Source of the DNA: Eubacterium sp. ER2
GTDB taxonomy: Bacteria > Bacillota > Clostridia > Lachnospirales > Lachnospiraceae
Assembly: GCF_000765215.1 (NCBI RefSeq)
Contig: NZ_JPJE01000002.1
Location: forward strand, 1 to 64,000
Direction of reading: 5' to 3'
Length of the DNA stretch: 64,000 nucleotides
Numbering within the stretch: position 1 is the first letter of the stretch; each line of letters opens with the position of its first letter. The notes under the pieces were generated by a model. That model worked only from the letters and a program-made list of their open reading frames with translations, was not told the DNA's origin and did not search any database. The position numbers and the translations under genes were made by a program. Shown one piece after another: positions 1 to 8,163 of the stretch.

Positions 1-91
1 TCAGCAAATCTTATTTTACTCTGAGGTATCTTTTTTTCTCAACCACCTTTCGTGGAATTCCCTATATTTGTATTATACAGGAAGCTCCTGT

Positions 92-2083
92 CTACTGAAA
101 GCGGATCACCGGTGTCTCCCCTGCCACGGCCTCCATGCCGGACAGGTACTGGATCCCCTTTGCGTTTCCTTCCTCTGTCACGATAAATACTGTCACGGAC
201 GGATGTCCTGCCGCGTGGATCTTCTCCTTGTCAAAGCGGATCAGCGGAGTGCCCGCCTTCACCTTCTGTCCTTCACTTACCAGCAGAGTAAATCCGTCTC
301 CGTTCATATCCACTGTGTCCACACCGATGTGGATGAGCAGCTCCATGCCGTTGGCGAAGGTGAGTCCACAGGCGTGGCCTGTGTCTGCCATGACCGCATT
401 CACTGTGGCGTTAGCCGGCGCCACCACTGTGTCGCTCTCCGGCTCAATGGCAATGCCGTCCCCCATGACATGCTGGGAAAATACATTGTCCGGCACATCG
501 TCAAGAGGAATAACCTTTCCGGTCAGGCCGGCCTTAAGCTCTGTGAGGGGCTCTGCCGTCTCCCCGTCGCTCTCCTCTGCCGCCCTGACAGACTCATCAG
601 ACTGTATCTCAGACCCGCTCTGTGTGCCAGCTTCCTCTTCTGCCACTGCGTCTTCGCCGAGGAGGGCCTCCCTGGACAGCTTTCTGCTGCCGACGATCAT
701 GGTCAGGATAAAAGGAACTACGATGGCTACTGCCATGGCCAGCAGGAAGTACAGATAGAACTCCGGCTTAATGGACAGGATGCCCGGAAGGCCGCCCACG
801 CCGATGCTGAAGGCCTGCACGCCGCTTCCCACGGAGATCATGGCCGCGATGGCGGAGCCGATCATGCCGCACACAAGGGGGAACCCGTATTTCAGGTTGA
901 CACCGAAGAGGGCCGGTTCCGTAACACCCAGGTAGCAGGAAATGCACGCAGGGATGTTGACCTGCTGCGCTCTCTCATTTTTCTTCTGCAGGATGGACAT
1001 AGCCAGAACAGCGGAGCCCTGGGCGATGTTGGAAAGAGCGATCATGGGCCACAGGATGGTGCCTTTGTAAAGGCTTGTGAGCTGTGAGTCGATGGCGTTT
1101 GTCATGTGGTGCAGACCAGTCATGACGATAGGCGCATACAGGAGACCGAAGAGTCCTGCGAAGGCCACGCCGAAGGGTGACATCAGTCCATTGTAAACTA
1201 CGTTTGCGATGGCATCACCGATCTTCCAGCCGATGGGTCCTACGATAGTGTGGGCGATGATGACCGCGGGCACAAGGGAGCAGAAGGGGACAACGATCAT
1301 GCTGATCACTTCCGGACAGTGCTTCTTAAAGAATTTTTCCAGGTAGACAAGGACAAAGCCCGCCATCATGGCCGCGATGACCTGTCCCTGATAGCCAATC
1401 ATCTCCACCTTGGCAAAGCCGAAATCCCACACCGGAATATCCGCCGCGGGGGTGTCCGCAACGCTGAAGCCGTTGAGAAGCTGGGAGGACACAAGCGTCA
1501 GTCCAAGGACAATACCGAGGATCTGGGTGGTTCCCATCTTCTTTGTGATTGACCAGACGATACCGACGGGGAGCAGGTGGAATACCGCTTCACCGATGAG
1601 CCACAGGAAGTTGTATGTACCTGCCCAGAACTGGGAGATATCTGCCAGACTCTGTGTACCGTCGTTAAAGAAGTTGATCTCACCGATCACGTTTCTGAAG
1701 CCCAGGACAAGACCTCCGCAGATCAGGGCCGGGATCAGGGGAGCGAAGATCTCGCCCAGAGCGCTCATGATCTTCTGCAGCGGGTTCTGGTTTGTCTTTG
1801 CCGCTGCCTTCACCGCGTCCTTGCTGACTCCCTCAATGCCTGCGTACGCGGTAAATTCATTGTAGAACACAGCCACATCGTTTCCGATGATGACCTGGTA
1901 CTGTCCCGCCTGTGTAAAGGTTCCCTTTACGCTGGGGATCTTCTCGATGGCTTTCTCATCTGCCTTTTTCGGATCGATCAGGACAAACCGCATCCTTGTC
2001 ATGCAGTGTGAGACAGCCTGGATGTTCTCTTTCCCTCCTATGAGGGTCAGAAGCTGTTTGACATCATTTTCATACTTTGCCAT
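92..2083 (-). CDS. treP: PTS trehalose-type enzyme IIBCA
   Basis: Membrane sugar transporter of the phosphotransferase system, predicted to import and phosphorylate trehalose. The 663-residue protein has an N-terminal EIIB domain with its phosphorylation cysteine at about C27 (SHCMTRMRF), an EIIC membrane domain at about residues 100-460 whose sequence (GLVLGFRNVIGE, LWLIGEAVFHLLPVGI) closely resembles TreB, and a C-terminal EIIA domain with phospho-histidine about H585 (ELLIHIGVDTV). The start was placed at 2083, behind a GGAGAGG site, rather than at a longer frame beginning at 2146 that would cover the promoter. The divergent regulator at 2269 is TreR-like, which supports the substrate call. 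No trehalose-6-phosphate hydrolase is seen; it could lie beyond the left edge. Sucrose or another beta-glucoside substrate is less likely. Confidence 0.85.
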   Translation of the reverse strand: MAKYENDVKQLLTLIGGKENIQAVSHCMTRMRFVLIDPKKADEKAIEKIPSVKGTFTQAGQYQVIIGNDVAVFYNEFTAYAGIEGVSKDAVKAAAKTNQNPLQKIMSALGEIFAPLIPALICGGLVLGFRNVIGEINFFNDGTQSLADISQFWAGTYNFLWLIGEAVFHLLPVGIVWSITKKMGTTQILGIVLGLTLVSSQLLNGFSVADTPAADIPVWDFGFAKVEMIGYQGQVIAAMMAGFVLVYLEKFFKKHCPEVISMIVVPFCSLVPAVIIAHTIVGPIGWKIGDAIANVVYNGLMSPFGVAFAGLFGLLYAPIVMTGLHHMTNAIDSQLTSLYKGTILWPMIALSNIAQGSAVLAMSILQKKNERAQQVNIPACISCYLGVTEPALFGVNLKYGFPLVCGMIGSAIAAMISVGSGVQAFSIGVGGLPGILSIKPEFYLYFLLAMAVAIVVPFILTMIVGSRKLSREALLGEDAVAEEEAGTQSGSEIQSDESVRAAEESDGETAEPLTELKAGLTGKVIPLDDVPDNVFSQHVMGDGIAIEPESDTVVAPANATVNAVMADTGHACGLTFANGMELLIHIGVDTVDMNGDGFTLLVSEGQKVKAGTPLIRFDKEKIHAAGHPSVTVFIVTEEGNAKGIQYLSGMEAVAGETPVIRFQ

Positions 2084-2136
2084 TGTTTCCTCTCCTTTTT
2101 CCACGATAATCCGTTCCAACTTGTTTGAACAAGCAT

Positions 2137-2165
2137 AAAATAACACACTTGTTTAAACATGTCAA
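2137..2165 (-). promoter_or_regulatory. Promoter of the trehalose PTS gene
   Basis: On the minus strand a -35 box TTGACA (2165-2160) is followed after 17 bases by TATTTT (2142-2137). One operator copy lies in the spacer and another just downstream, so repressor binding would block polymerase directly. Confidence 0.7.
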
Positions 2166-2199
2166 GCACAACTTGTTTAAACAAGTTTGACTGTTTTTC

Positions 2200-2229
2200 T
2201 TGACTTCCCTCTTCTGTATATTCTATAAT
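2200..2229 (+). promoter_or_regulatory. Promoter of the GntR regulator
   Basis: TTGACT (2200-2205) and TATAAT (2224-2229) are separated by 18 bases. The predicted start point falls in the fourth operator copy. Confidence 0.65.
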
Positions 2230-2268
2230 AGTATTAAATTGTTTAAACAGGATTATTCATGACTGGAT

Positions 2269-3036
2269 GTGAAGCGATTGCCTAGAAGTAAATATGAAGC
2301 TATCTACAGAGATTTAAAACAGAAGATTGAGAACAACGAATTTGCCAGCCATGCCCTGCTTCCCTCAGAGCACGCTCTTGTGCAGGAGTACGACTGCTCC
2401 AGGAACACGGTGCGTCGGGCCATAGCCCAGCTTGTATCAGACGGGTATGTGCAGACACTGCAGGGAAAGGGTGTGCGCAACATCTACCGCCCGGTGGATC
2501 AGGCCGCCTTCACCATAGGGGGGATCGAGTCCTTCAAGGAATCCTCCGCCAGGAACCACAAATGGGGCGTCACCAGAGTTCTCCAGTTCATGGAGCTGAC
2601 ATCAGACGAGAAGATCGAGAGGCGTACCGGCTTCCCCGCGGGGACCCAGCTGTACTACATACAGCGCCTCCATTACCTGGACGGGAAGCCCCTCATCATC
2701 AACCACAACTACTTTCTGAAGGACGCGGTTCCGGGACTGACACCCCAGATCGCCTCCGACTCCATCTACGAGTATCTGGAAAAGGAGCTCCACATGACCA
2801 TCGTCAACAGCCAGCGGGTCATGACGGTAGAGAAGATCACACAGATCGATGAGAAATATCTGGAGATGGATGTCAACGATTACAACTGCGTGGCCGTGGT
2901 GAGCAGCCACACCTACAACAGCGACGGCGTCATGTTCGAGTTCACTCAGTCCCGCCATCGGCCGGACTACTTCCGGTTCCAGGATAACGCGGTGCGCCGG
3001 GCGCCGGAGCCGGCGCAGGCCAGAAGCGCGGGATAG
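2269..3036 (+). CDS. treR: GntR-family trehalose operon repressor
   Basis: Cytoplasmic DNA-binding repressor of 255 residues. The N-terminal winged helix-turn-helix (about residues 5-70, with LLPSEHALVQEYDCSRNTVRRA typical of GntR proteins) is followed by a UTRA ligand domain whose sequence (NSIYEYLEKELH-like segment, ending in a SRHRPDYFRF motif) resembles TreR of Bacillus, which senses trehalose-6-phosphate. The start codon is GTG; an AGGA lies 16 bases upstream, so initiation looks weak, and an ATG at 2259 is out of frame. It is divergent from the PTS gene and shares the operator array with it. The ligand is inferred from family resemblance. Confidence 0.82.
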   Translation: MKRLPRSKYEAIYRDLKQKIENNEFASHALLPSEHALVQEYDCSRNTVRRAIAQLVSDGYVQTLQGKGVRNIYRPVDQAAFTIGGIESFKESSARNHKWGVTRVLQFMELTSDEKIERRTGFPAGTQLYYIQRLHYLDGKPLIINHNYFLKDAVPGLTPQIASDSIYEYLEKELHMTIVNSQRVMTVEKITQIDEKYLEMDVNDYNCVAVVSSHTYNSDGVMFEFTQSRHRPDYFRFQDNAVRRAPEPAQARSAG

Positions 3037-3067
3037 CTCTTTAAGAATAGAAGAAGAGATAAAAAAC

Positions 3068-3112
3068 GGATGGGAGAAAGCACATCGCCTCTCCCATCCC
3101 TTTTCTTTTTTT
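3068..3112. terminator. Bidirectional rho-independent terminator
   Basis: A perfect 10-bp stem GGATGGGAGA (3068-3077) with TCTCCCATCC (3090-3099) is flanked by a T-run on the right and an A-run on the left. It lies between the convergent treR-like and GH32 genes and can end both transcripts. Confidence 0.85.
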
Positions 3113-4526
3113 ACAACTCAACAGAGTACAGGGAAATCTCTGCCCCGTCTGCCTCCGCCTCCAGGGTGCGAGTCTCCGGATAGTACCTGGTGGTAAAGAC
3201 ATATTCTCCGCTGTTCACGAACACCTCCACAGAGGAGGCATCCCCCAGTATCTTCACGCTGTCCAGGCTTTTCATCTCCTGATACCTGAGTCTCCTTCCG
3301 CCGGAGATCTTCTCTCCCTCCGGGCCCTCAAAGCGCATTTCAAAGCGGCTGCCGGTGTATGTCAGCGCCAGACCGCCGCCCAGCACCGCCCGGAAGGCTC
3401 CGCCCTGGATGCCTGTGATGTCTGCCTCCCAGGCCGACGGGCACTCCGCCTCAAGGCGGTCCTGCGCTTCCTTCACCTTTCTCTTAAGCTTCTCCAGCTC
3501 CCGGACGGGCCTCTGGCGCACAGCGCCGTCCCTGATAAAAATCTCCCTTGGGAAGGTGAAGCAGTGCTGCCACCCCTCCGCGAGAGCCGGTTCGTTGCCG
3601 TACTCCGGGCAGTCCGGCATGCCCATCCAGGCCACCAGGACCACCCGGCCATCCTCTGTCACAAAGCTCTGAGGCGCATAGAAGTCAAATCCGCAGTCCC
3701 AGAGCTGGTACTCTGAGAGGCTGTACTCTCCCAGGATATCCCCTTTTATATAGAAATAACCGGACTGGTAAACATTTTGGTCCCTCCACTTATCTCCCTC
3801 CAGGCCCTGGACGGAGGCCGAGAGGAGCTTCTGCCCGTCCACATCCATGTAGTCCGGGCACTCCCACATGTAGCCAAAGGGCTCCTCTGTGCGGATCCGC
3901 TTCAGAGGGCTCCAGGACAGCCTGTCACCGGACACGAAGATCTGGGCCTCCCCCACATCCTCCTTTGTCCTGACTCCCTGGATCATGTAGTACCGGCCGT
4001 CCTGCTTCCACACCTTCGGATCCCGCACGTGACAGCTGAGATCCGCAGGGTAATCCTCATTTCTCATGAGGAGCTGCTTTCTCCCCATGCTAAAGCCATC
4101 TTCACTCTCCACCAGCACGGTGTTGCCCTCCCGTCCGGCCAGCACATAGTCGTACTCCCGGTCCTCCAGCTTCACGTTACCGGTGTAATAGAGGTACATC
4201 CTTCCGTCCTCCACAAGAGCACATCCGGAGTAGGCGCCGTGGCAGTCAAAGGGCTGGTCCGGGTAGAGGGCTGTGCCCTGGTACTCCCAGTGCACCATAT
4301 CCCTGCTTGTGCAGTGTCCCCACATTTTCACGCCCCCCTCCGGATTGAAGGGAGAATACTGAAAAAACGCGTGAAAAAGGCCCTTGAACTGGCACAGCCC
4401 ATTGGGATCGTTGAGCCACCCTGTGGGGGGCATCAGGTGGATCTTCTGGCGGAAGTGCCCCCCGGCCGGCGCTGCCTTCTCCGCCAGCTCCACCAGCTGC
4501 TTTAAATCTCTCGTCAATGCGTTCAT
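3111..4526 (-). CDS. scrB: Sucrose-6-phosphate hydrolase (GH32)
   Basis: Cytoplasmic glycoside hydrolase family 32 enzyme expected to split sucrose-6-phosphate, delivered by the neighbouring PTS, into glucose-6-phosphate and fructose. The 471 residues show the three GH32 signatures: GWLNDPNG with nucleophile about D40, HVRDPK with about D169, and the acid/base motif MWECPD with about E222. There is no signal peptide, which fits an intracellular substrate. The ATG at 4526 follows AGGTGAG. It starts 15 bases after the end of the sucrose PTS gene, so the two form an operon. Fructan hydrolysis is an alternative GH32 activity, but the context favours sucrose. Confidence 0.88.
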   Translation of the reverse strand: MNALTRDLKQLVELAEKAAPAGGHFRQKIHLMPPTGWLNDPNGLCQFKGLFHAFFQYSPFNPEGGVKMWGHCTSRDMVHWEYQGTALYPDQPFDCHGAYSGCALVEDGRMYLYYTGNVKLEDREYDYVLAGREGNTVLVESEDGFSMGRKQLLMRNEDYPADLSCHVRDPKVWKQDGRYYMIQGVRTKEDVGEAQIFVSGDRLSWSPLKRIRTEEPFGYMWECPDYMDVDGQKLLSASVQGLEGDKWRDQNVYQSGYFYIKGDILGEYSLSEYQLWDCGFDFYAPQSFVTEDGRVVLVAWMGMPDCPEYGNEPALAEGWQHCFTFPREIFIRDGAVRQRPVRELEKLKRKVKEAQDRLEAECPSAWEADITGIQGGAFRAVLGGGLALTYTGSRFEMRFEGPEGEKISGGRRLRYQEMKSLDSVKILGDASSVEVFVNSGEYVFTTRYYPETRTLEAEADGAEISLYSVEL

Positions 4527-4541
4527 ATGCTCACCTGCTTT

Positions 4542-6449
4542 TTATGCTTTCTCAATCTTCATGACAATGCTGGACGGATCCACCTGGCCCGGCTCGGCCT
4601 TCTGCGTGCTGGCATAGTCGTCCGCATTGGTCAGGATCATCATGGTGGCCGTGTCGTAGCCTGCGTCCCGGATAGCGTCAAGATCCGCCTCCACCAGCAC
4701 ATCTCCCGCCTTCACCTGGTCGCCGTCAGCGACCTTCTTTGTAAATCCTTTTCCCTCCATCTTCACCGTGTCGATGCCGATGTGGATCAGAAGCTCTCCG
4801 CCTGTCCTTGTGGTCAGGCACACGGCGTGGCCTGTGTCGTAAATGCTGGACACGGTGGCGTCGCAGGGTGCCAGGATCCTTCCGTCTGAGGGGACCACAG
4901 CCACGGTAGCGCCCAGGATCTCCGATGCAAATGTCTCATCCTTCACTTCTGTGAGGGGGATCAGCTTTCCCACGGCCGGGCTGTGGAGCTCCTCCTCCTT
5001 CGTCTCCTCCTCCTTTGTCTCCTCCTTTGTCTCTTCCTCCTGAGCGTCCGCTGTCTGTACATCTGCCGGCTGCGCATCCTTATACAGGATAAAGGAGAGG
5101 ACAAAGGCAACGCCCACAGCGATCACCATCTCGATCAGGTACTGCACCGGTGTGTCCAGACAGAGCAGGATGCCGAAGATACCGGTCACGCCGGTCCCCT
5201 TTGCCCCCAGATGGACGATGGAGGCGTAGAGGGCTCCGCAGCCTCCACCGATACATCCTGCGATGAAGGGCTTGAAGAACCGCAGGTTCACACCGAAGAT
5301 GGCGGGCTCGGTAATGCCCATGAAAGCGCTCAGGGAAGAGGGCAGAGCCAGTGATTTGATCTTCTTGTCCCTGGATTTAACCGCCACAGCCAGAGCCGCC
5401 GCTCCCTGGGCGATGTTGGCCGCGCTCGCCAGGGGCAGCCAGTAGGTGACGCCGTACTGGGCGATCTGCCCGATATCGATGGCCGTGTACATCTGGTGAA
5501 TGCCGGTGACAACGGTGGGCGCGTAGAGCGCTCCCATGACAAGGCTTCCCAGCCCAAGGGGCAGGGTCAGCAGCCACTGGATGCCTCCCAGGATGGCGTT
5601 CTCAGCCCAGACAAAGACAGGGCCGATGATGGACAGCGTCAGATAGCCGGTGACAAACACGCTGACAAGGGGTGTGACAAACAGGTCCAGCACCTCCGGC
5701 ACCACCTTGTGAAGCTTTTTCTCGATAACGGACAGAAGCCACACGGCGATGACCACAGGGATCACATGGCCCTGGTATCCCACCATGTCAATATCGTAGA
5801 GCCCGAAAAACACGGACTGAGTCTGCTGCACTCCCTCCGTGGCCACTGTGTAGGCGTTCTGCAGGGACGGGTTGATCATGATCATGCCGATGACCGCTCC
5901 CAGATAGGGGTTGGCTCCAAATGCCTTGGCCGCCGAGAAGGCGATCAGGATCTGCAGAAACGTGTAGGCCGTGTTGCTGAACAGGCTGGCAAACACGTAG
6001 ATAGAGCTGCTCGTATCCATGCTGATAAATCCGTTGTTGATCATAAAGTCCAGGGAATTCATGATCCCCATCAGGAAACCGCTGGCGACGATGGCCGGAA
6101 TGATGGGCACGAAAATGTCACCCAGCAGCTTGATAGCCCGCATGAACACGTTCTGCCTCTGGGCCGCCGCCTCCTTTGCCTCGGCCTTCGTGCTGGCTGT
6201 GATGTTGCCGATTTCAATAAACTCGTCAAACACTTTGTTTACGGTTCCGGTTCCCAGAATGATCTGGAGCTGTCCGGAGGCCTCAAACACGCCCTTGACT
6301 CCCTCCACATTTTCAATGGCCTCCTTGTCCGCCTTGGAATTGTCAGCGATGACAAGTCGGAGCCTGGTGGCGCAGTGGGCGGCGGACACGATATTTTGGC
6401 TGCCGCCTACTTTGTCCAGAATTTCCTGCGCGGTCTTTCTGTAATCCAT
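4542..6449 (-). CDS. scrA: PTS sucrose-type enzyme IIBCA
   Basis: Membrane PTS permease of 635 residues that should import sucrose as sucrose-6-phosphate. It carries an EIIB domain (phospho-cysteine about C26 in AAHCATRLRL), an EIIC domain of about ten hydrophobic segments (residues roughly 100-450), a short linker of Glu-Lys-Thr repeats, and an EIIA domain with phospho-histidine about H556 (ELLIHIGIDTV). Many ScrA proteins lack EIIA and borrow it, so this one is self-sufficient. The start at 6449 follows GGAAGGAGAG; the frame remains open upstream to 6569 but that part covers the promoter, operator and terminator. The partner hydrolase follows directly and the LacI regulator precedes it. Confidence 0.85.
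   Translation of the reverse strand: MDYRKTAQEILDKVGGSQNIVSAAHCATRLRLVIADNSKADKEAIENVEGVKGVFEASGQLQIILGTGTVNKVFDEFIEIGNITASTKAEAKEAAAQRQNVFMRAIKLLGDIFVPIIPAIVASGFLMGIMNSLDFMINNGFISMDTSSSIYVFASLFSNTAYTFLQILIAFSAAKAFGANPYLGAVIGMIMINPSLQNAYTVATEGVQQTQSVFFGLYDIDMVGYQGHVIPVVIAVWLLSVIEKKLHKVVPEVLDLFVTPLVSVFVTGYLTLSIIGPVFVWAENAILGGIQWLLTLPLGLGSLVMGALYAPTVVTGIHQMYTAIDIGQIAQYGVTYWLPLASAANIAQGAAALAVAVKSRDKKIKSLALPSSLSAFMGITEPAIFGVNLRFFKPFIAGCIGGGCGALYASIVHLGAKGTGVTGIFGILLCLDTPVQYLIEMVIAVGVAFVLSFILYKDAQPADVQTADAQEEETKEETKEEETKEEELHSPAVGKLIPLTEVKDETFASEILGATVAVVPSDGRILAPCDATVSSIYDTGHAVCLTTRTGGELLIHIGIDTVKMEGKGFTKKVADGDQVKAGDVLVEADLDAIRDAGYDTATMMILTNADDYASTQKAEPGQVDPSSIVMKIEKA
4989..5043 (-). repeat. Tandem Glu/Lys/Thr codon repeat in the EIIC-EIIA linker
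   Basis: The linker codes for EEETKEETKEEETKEEE, a run of near-identical TKEE units. The DNA is a purine-only tract prone to slippage, so the unit number may vary between strains. Confidence 0.75.
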
Positions 6450-6467
6450 AAGTTCTCTCCTTCCTTT

Positions 6468-6487
6468 ATATGTAATCGATTTCATAT
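6468..6487. promoter_or_regulatory. LacI-type operator of the sucrose operon
   Basis: ATATGTAATCGATTTCATAT is a 20-bp palindrome with one mismatched pair, centred on ATCGAT like many LacI/GalR operators. It lies just downstream of the scrA promoter and 19 bases before the start codon. A related half (AATCGATATT) occurs inside the 3' end of the regulator gene near 6587. Confidence 0.65.
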
Positions 6488-6499
6488 TTTCCATATAAA

Positions 6500-6528
6500 A
6501 TAATATCGGCAAAACTCCCGTTTGTAAA
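6500..6528 (-). promoter_or_regulatory. Promoter of the sucrose PTS operon
   Basis: On the minus strand TTTACA (6528-6523), 17 bases, TATTAT (6505-6500). The -35 box lies inside the preceding terminator hairpin and the operator follows the start point. Confidence 0.6.
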
Positions 6529-6546
6529 GACGGAATTTTTGCCGAT
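6505..6546 (-). terminator. Terminator of the LacI regulator gene
   Basis: On the minus strand ATCGGCAAAA-type arms pair across an inner CCGT/ACGG stem, followed by ATTATTTTAT. It separates the regulator transcript from the scrA promoter. Confidence 0.65.
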
Positions 6547-6575
6547 TTTGGTTTCCCTGTTTTGTGCATATTGCA

Positions 6576-7637
6576 CTATTTTGTGAAATCGATATTATTT
6601 TCATTCTCCTGACCACTGACCAGCCGGAAGCCCAGCTTCATCTCCACAGGGATCTGCTCTCCCCTCTCGATCACGTCCAGGAGCAGCTCCGCCCCCCGGA
6701 TGCCGCTCGTCTTATATCCAAAATGTACAGTGGGAATCCCCCCTGTGACAGCCTTCAGGAACTGGTTGTCCCCAAAGCCAGTCACCCGGATCCCGGTGCG
6801 GTTCAATATATATTCCATCCTGCCGCCGGACTGTACGGCGGACCTGGGAATTTCCGCCCGGGTGTAGACCAGCAGGGCCTCAATGGCCCCCGCCGCGATG
6901 GTGTCTGTAGCGCAGGACAGAACGCCTATATCCCGCTTTTTTTGCAGAAGATCCAGAGCCGCCGCAAAGCCCGAGTCCATGGTAAACTGAGCCCGCCGAA
7001 AGCAGTCATCCTCAATCTCCATGCCTGCTGCCCGCAGTCCGGCCCGGAAGCCGTCCTCCCGGGATACACCCACGGCCCGGTCCTCCCTTGTCACGCCGAT
7101 GTAGGCTATCCGGCCGCGCCCGGCCGCCTCCTTTGCCGCCAGCTTCCCCATGGCCTTCCCGGCGCCGTAGTCGTCGTGATAGATGCAATTGGCATATCTG
7201 GTGTACTGCCCCACCACGACCACCGGCGCCCTGGCGCCCTTCAGGAACTCCCGGTGCTTTGGCGTGATCACCGTGCCGATAAGGATGATACCGTCCACCG
7301 GGTAATTTTCAAACAGCTTCAGGTATGTGAGCTCCTTTGCCGGATCGTTGTCTGTGCTGGCCAGCAGCATCTGATATCCCCTGGAGGAGAGGACGCTCTC
7401 GATGCCCGCTGTGATCCGGCTGATGGACTCGGAATTAATCTTGGGCACCACCACCCCCACAAGGCAGGCCCGCTTTGTCCGCAGCATCCTGGCCTGGGCG
7501 GAAGGCTGGTAGCCCGTCTCCTCGATAACCCGCCTAATCTTGTCCTTCTTCTCCTCGCTGACATAGCCCCCGTTCAAATACCTGGACACGGCGGCGCTGG
7601 ACACACCGGCCAGCTGCGCGATTTCCTTGATAGTCAT
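6576..7637 (-). CDS. scrR: LacI-family sucrose operon repressor
   Basis: Cytoplasmic repressor of 353 residues with a LacI helix-turn-helix at the N-terminus (MTIKEIAQLAGVSSAAVSRY) and a periplasmic-binding-protein-like effector domain from about residue 60. It precedes the sucrose PTS and hydrolase genes, and an ATCGAT-centred palindrome sits in their promoter, so control of sucrose uptake is the likely role. The effector is not visible from sequence. Its start lies four bases after the end of the ogt gene, so it is probably also transcribed from the upstream promoter at 9.2 kb. The ribosome site GGGAGAG is rather far (about 12 bases) from the ATG. Confidence 0.82.
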   Translation of the reverse strand: MTIKEIAQLAGVSSAAVSRYLNGGYVSEEKKDKIRRVIEETGYQPSAQARMLRTKRACLVGVVVPKINSESISRITAGIESVLSSRGYQMLLASTDNDPAKELTYLKLFENYPVDGIILIGTVITPKHREFLKGARAPVVVVGQYTRYANCIYHDDYGAGKAMGKLAAKEAAGRGRIAYIGVTREDRAVGVSREDGFRAGLRAAGMEIEDDCFRRAQFTMDSGFAAALDLLQKKRDIGVLSCATDTIAAGAIEALLVYTRAEIPRSAVQSGGRMEYILNRTGIRVTGFGDNQFLKAVTGGIPTVHFGYKTSGIRGAELLLDVIERGEQIPVEMKLGFRLVSGQENENNIDFTK

Positions 7638-7641
7638 AGGT

Positions 7642-8163
7642 TCAGTGTCTCTCCCTTCTCTCCAGCTTCAGCAGATATTCCTTTTTGTCCAGTCCCCCCG
7701 CGTAGCCGGTAAGCTGTCCGCCGCTTCCCAGGACGCGGTGGCAGGGAATGATGATGGAGATGGGATTGTGTCCCACAGCTCCGCCCACAGCCTGTGCGGA
7801 CATGCCTGTCTTCTCCCCGGACAGGGCCTTCGCTAGATCTCCGTATGTCCTCGTCTCCCCGTAGGGGATTGCAAGGAGGAGCTCCCACACCTGCCGCCGG
7901 AAAGCGGAACCCTTGGGGGCAAGAGGAGGCCGGGACATAGGGCGCTCCCCCGCGAAATAGGCGTCCAGCCATTTCTTCGTCTGCCCAAACACAGGGATAT
8001 CCTCCCCCGCCCTGTGCTCCGGCAGCTCTTCGCGCTCCTTATCCAGCGTGCTTCCGAAATATTTCTGCCCGTCAAACCAGAGACCTGTCAGATGTATGCC
8101 GTCCGAGGCCATGGTCATCTCGCCAATGGGGGAGCTGTACCCGCATGTGTATTCCATTCTCAT
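7642..8163 (-). CDS. ogt: Methylated-DNA-protein cysteine methyltransferase
   Basis: Suicide DNA-repair protein of 173 residues that transfers alkyl groups from O6-alkylguanine to its own cysteine. The hallmark PCHRV motif gives the acceptor cysteine at about C141, preceded by the helix-turn-helix segment GETRTYGDLA and followed by a GYAGGLDKKEYLL tail. The ATG at 8163 overlaps the stop codon of the upstream LarA-domain gene in an ATGA, with AAAGGAG ahead of it, so the two are translationally coupled. Length and motifs are normal for the Ogt branch without an Ada regulator domain. Confidence 0.93.
   Translation of the reverse strand: MRMEYTCGYSSPIGEMTMASDGIHLTGLWFDGQKYFGSTLDKEREELPEHRAGEDIPVFGQTKKWLDAYFAGERPMSRPPLAPKGSAFRRQVWELLLAIPYGETRTYGDLAKALSGEKTGMSAQAVGGAVGHNPISIIIPCHRVLGSGGQLTGYAGGLDKKEYLLKLERRERH

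Larger units (their letters stand above)
2118..2251. promoter_or_regulatory. Array of four TreR-type operators
   Basis: Four copies of a dyad with core TTGTTTAAACA occupy the divergent intergenic region. They are 2118-2133 (centre TG instead of TA), 2147-2162 (one mismatched pair), a perfect 18-bp palindrome AACTTGTTTAAACAAGTT at 2170-2187, and a half-degenerate copy at about 2237-2251. The first two cover the PTS promoter spacer and start, and the last sits on the start point of the regulator gene, which fits joint repression and autoregulation by the adjacent GntR protein. Confidence 0.75.
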
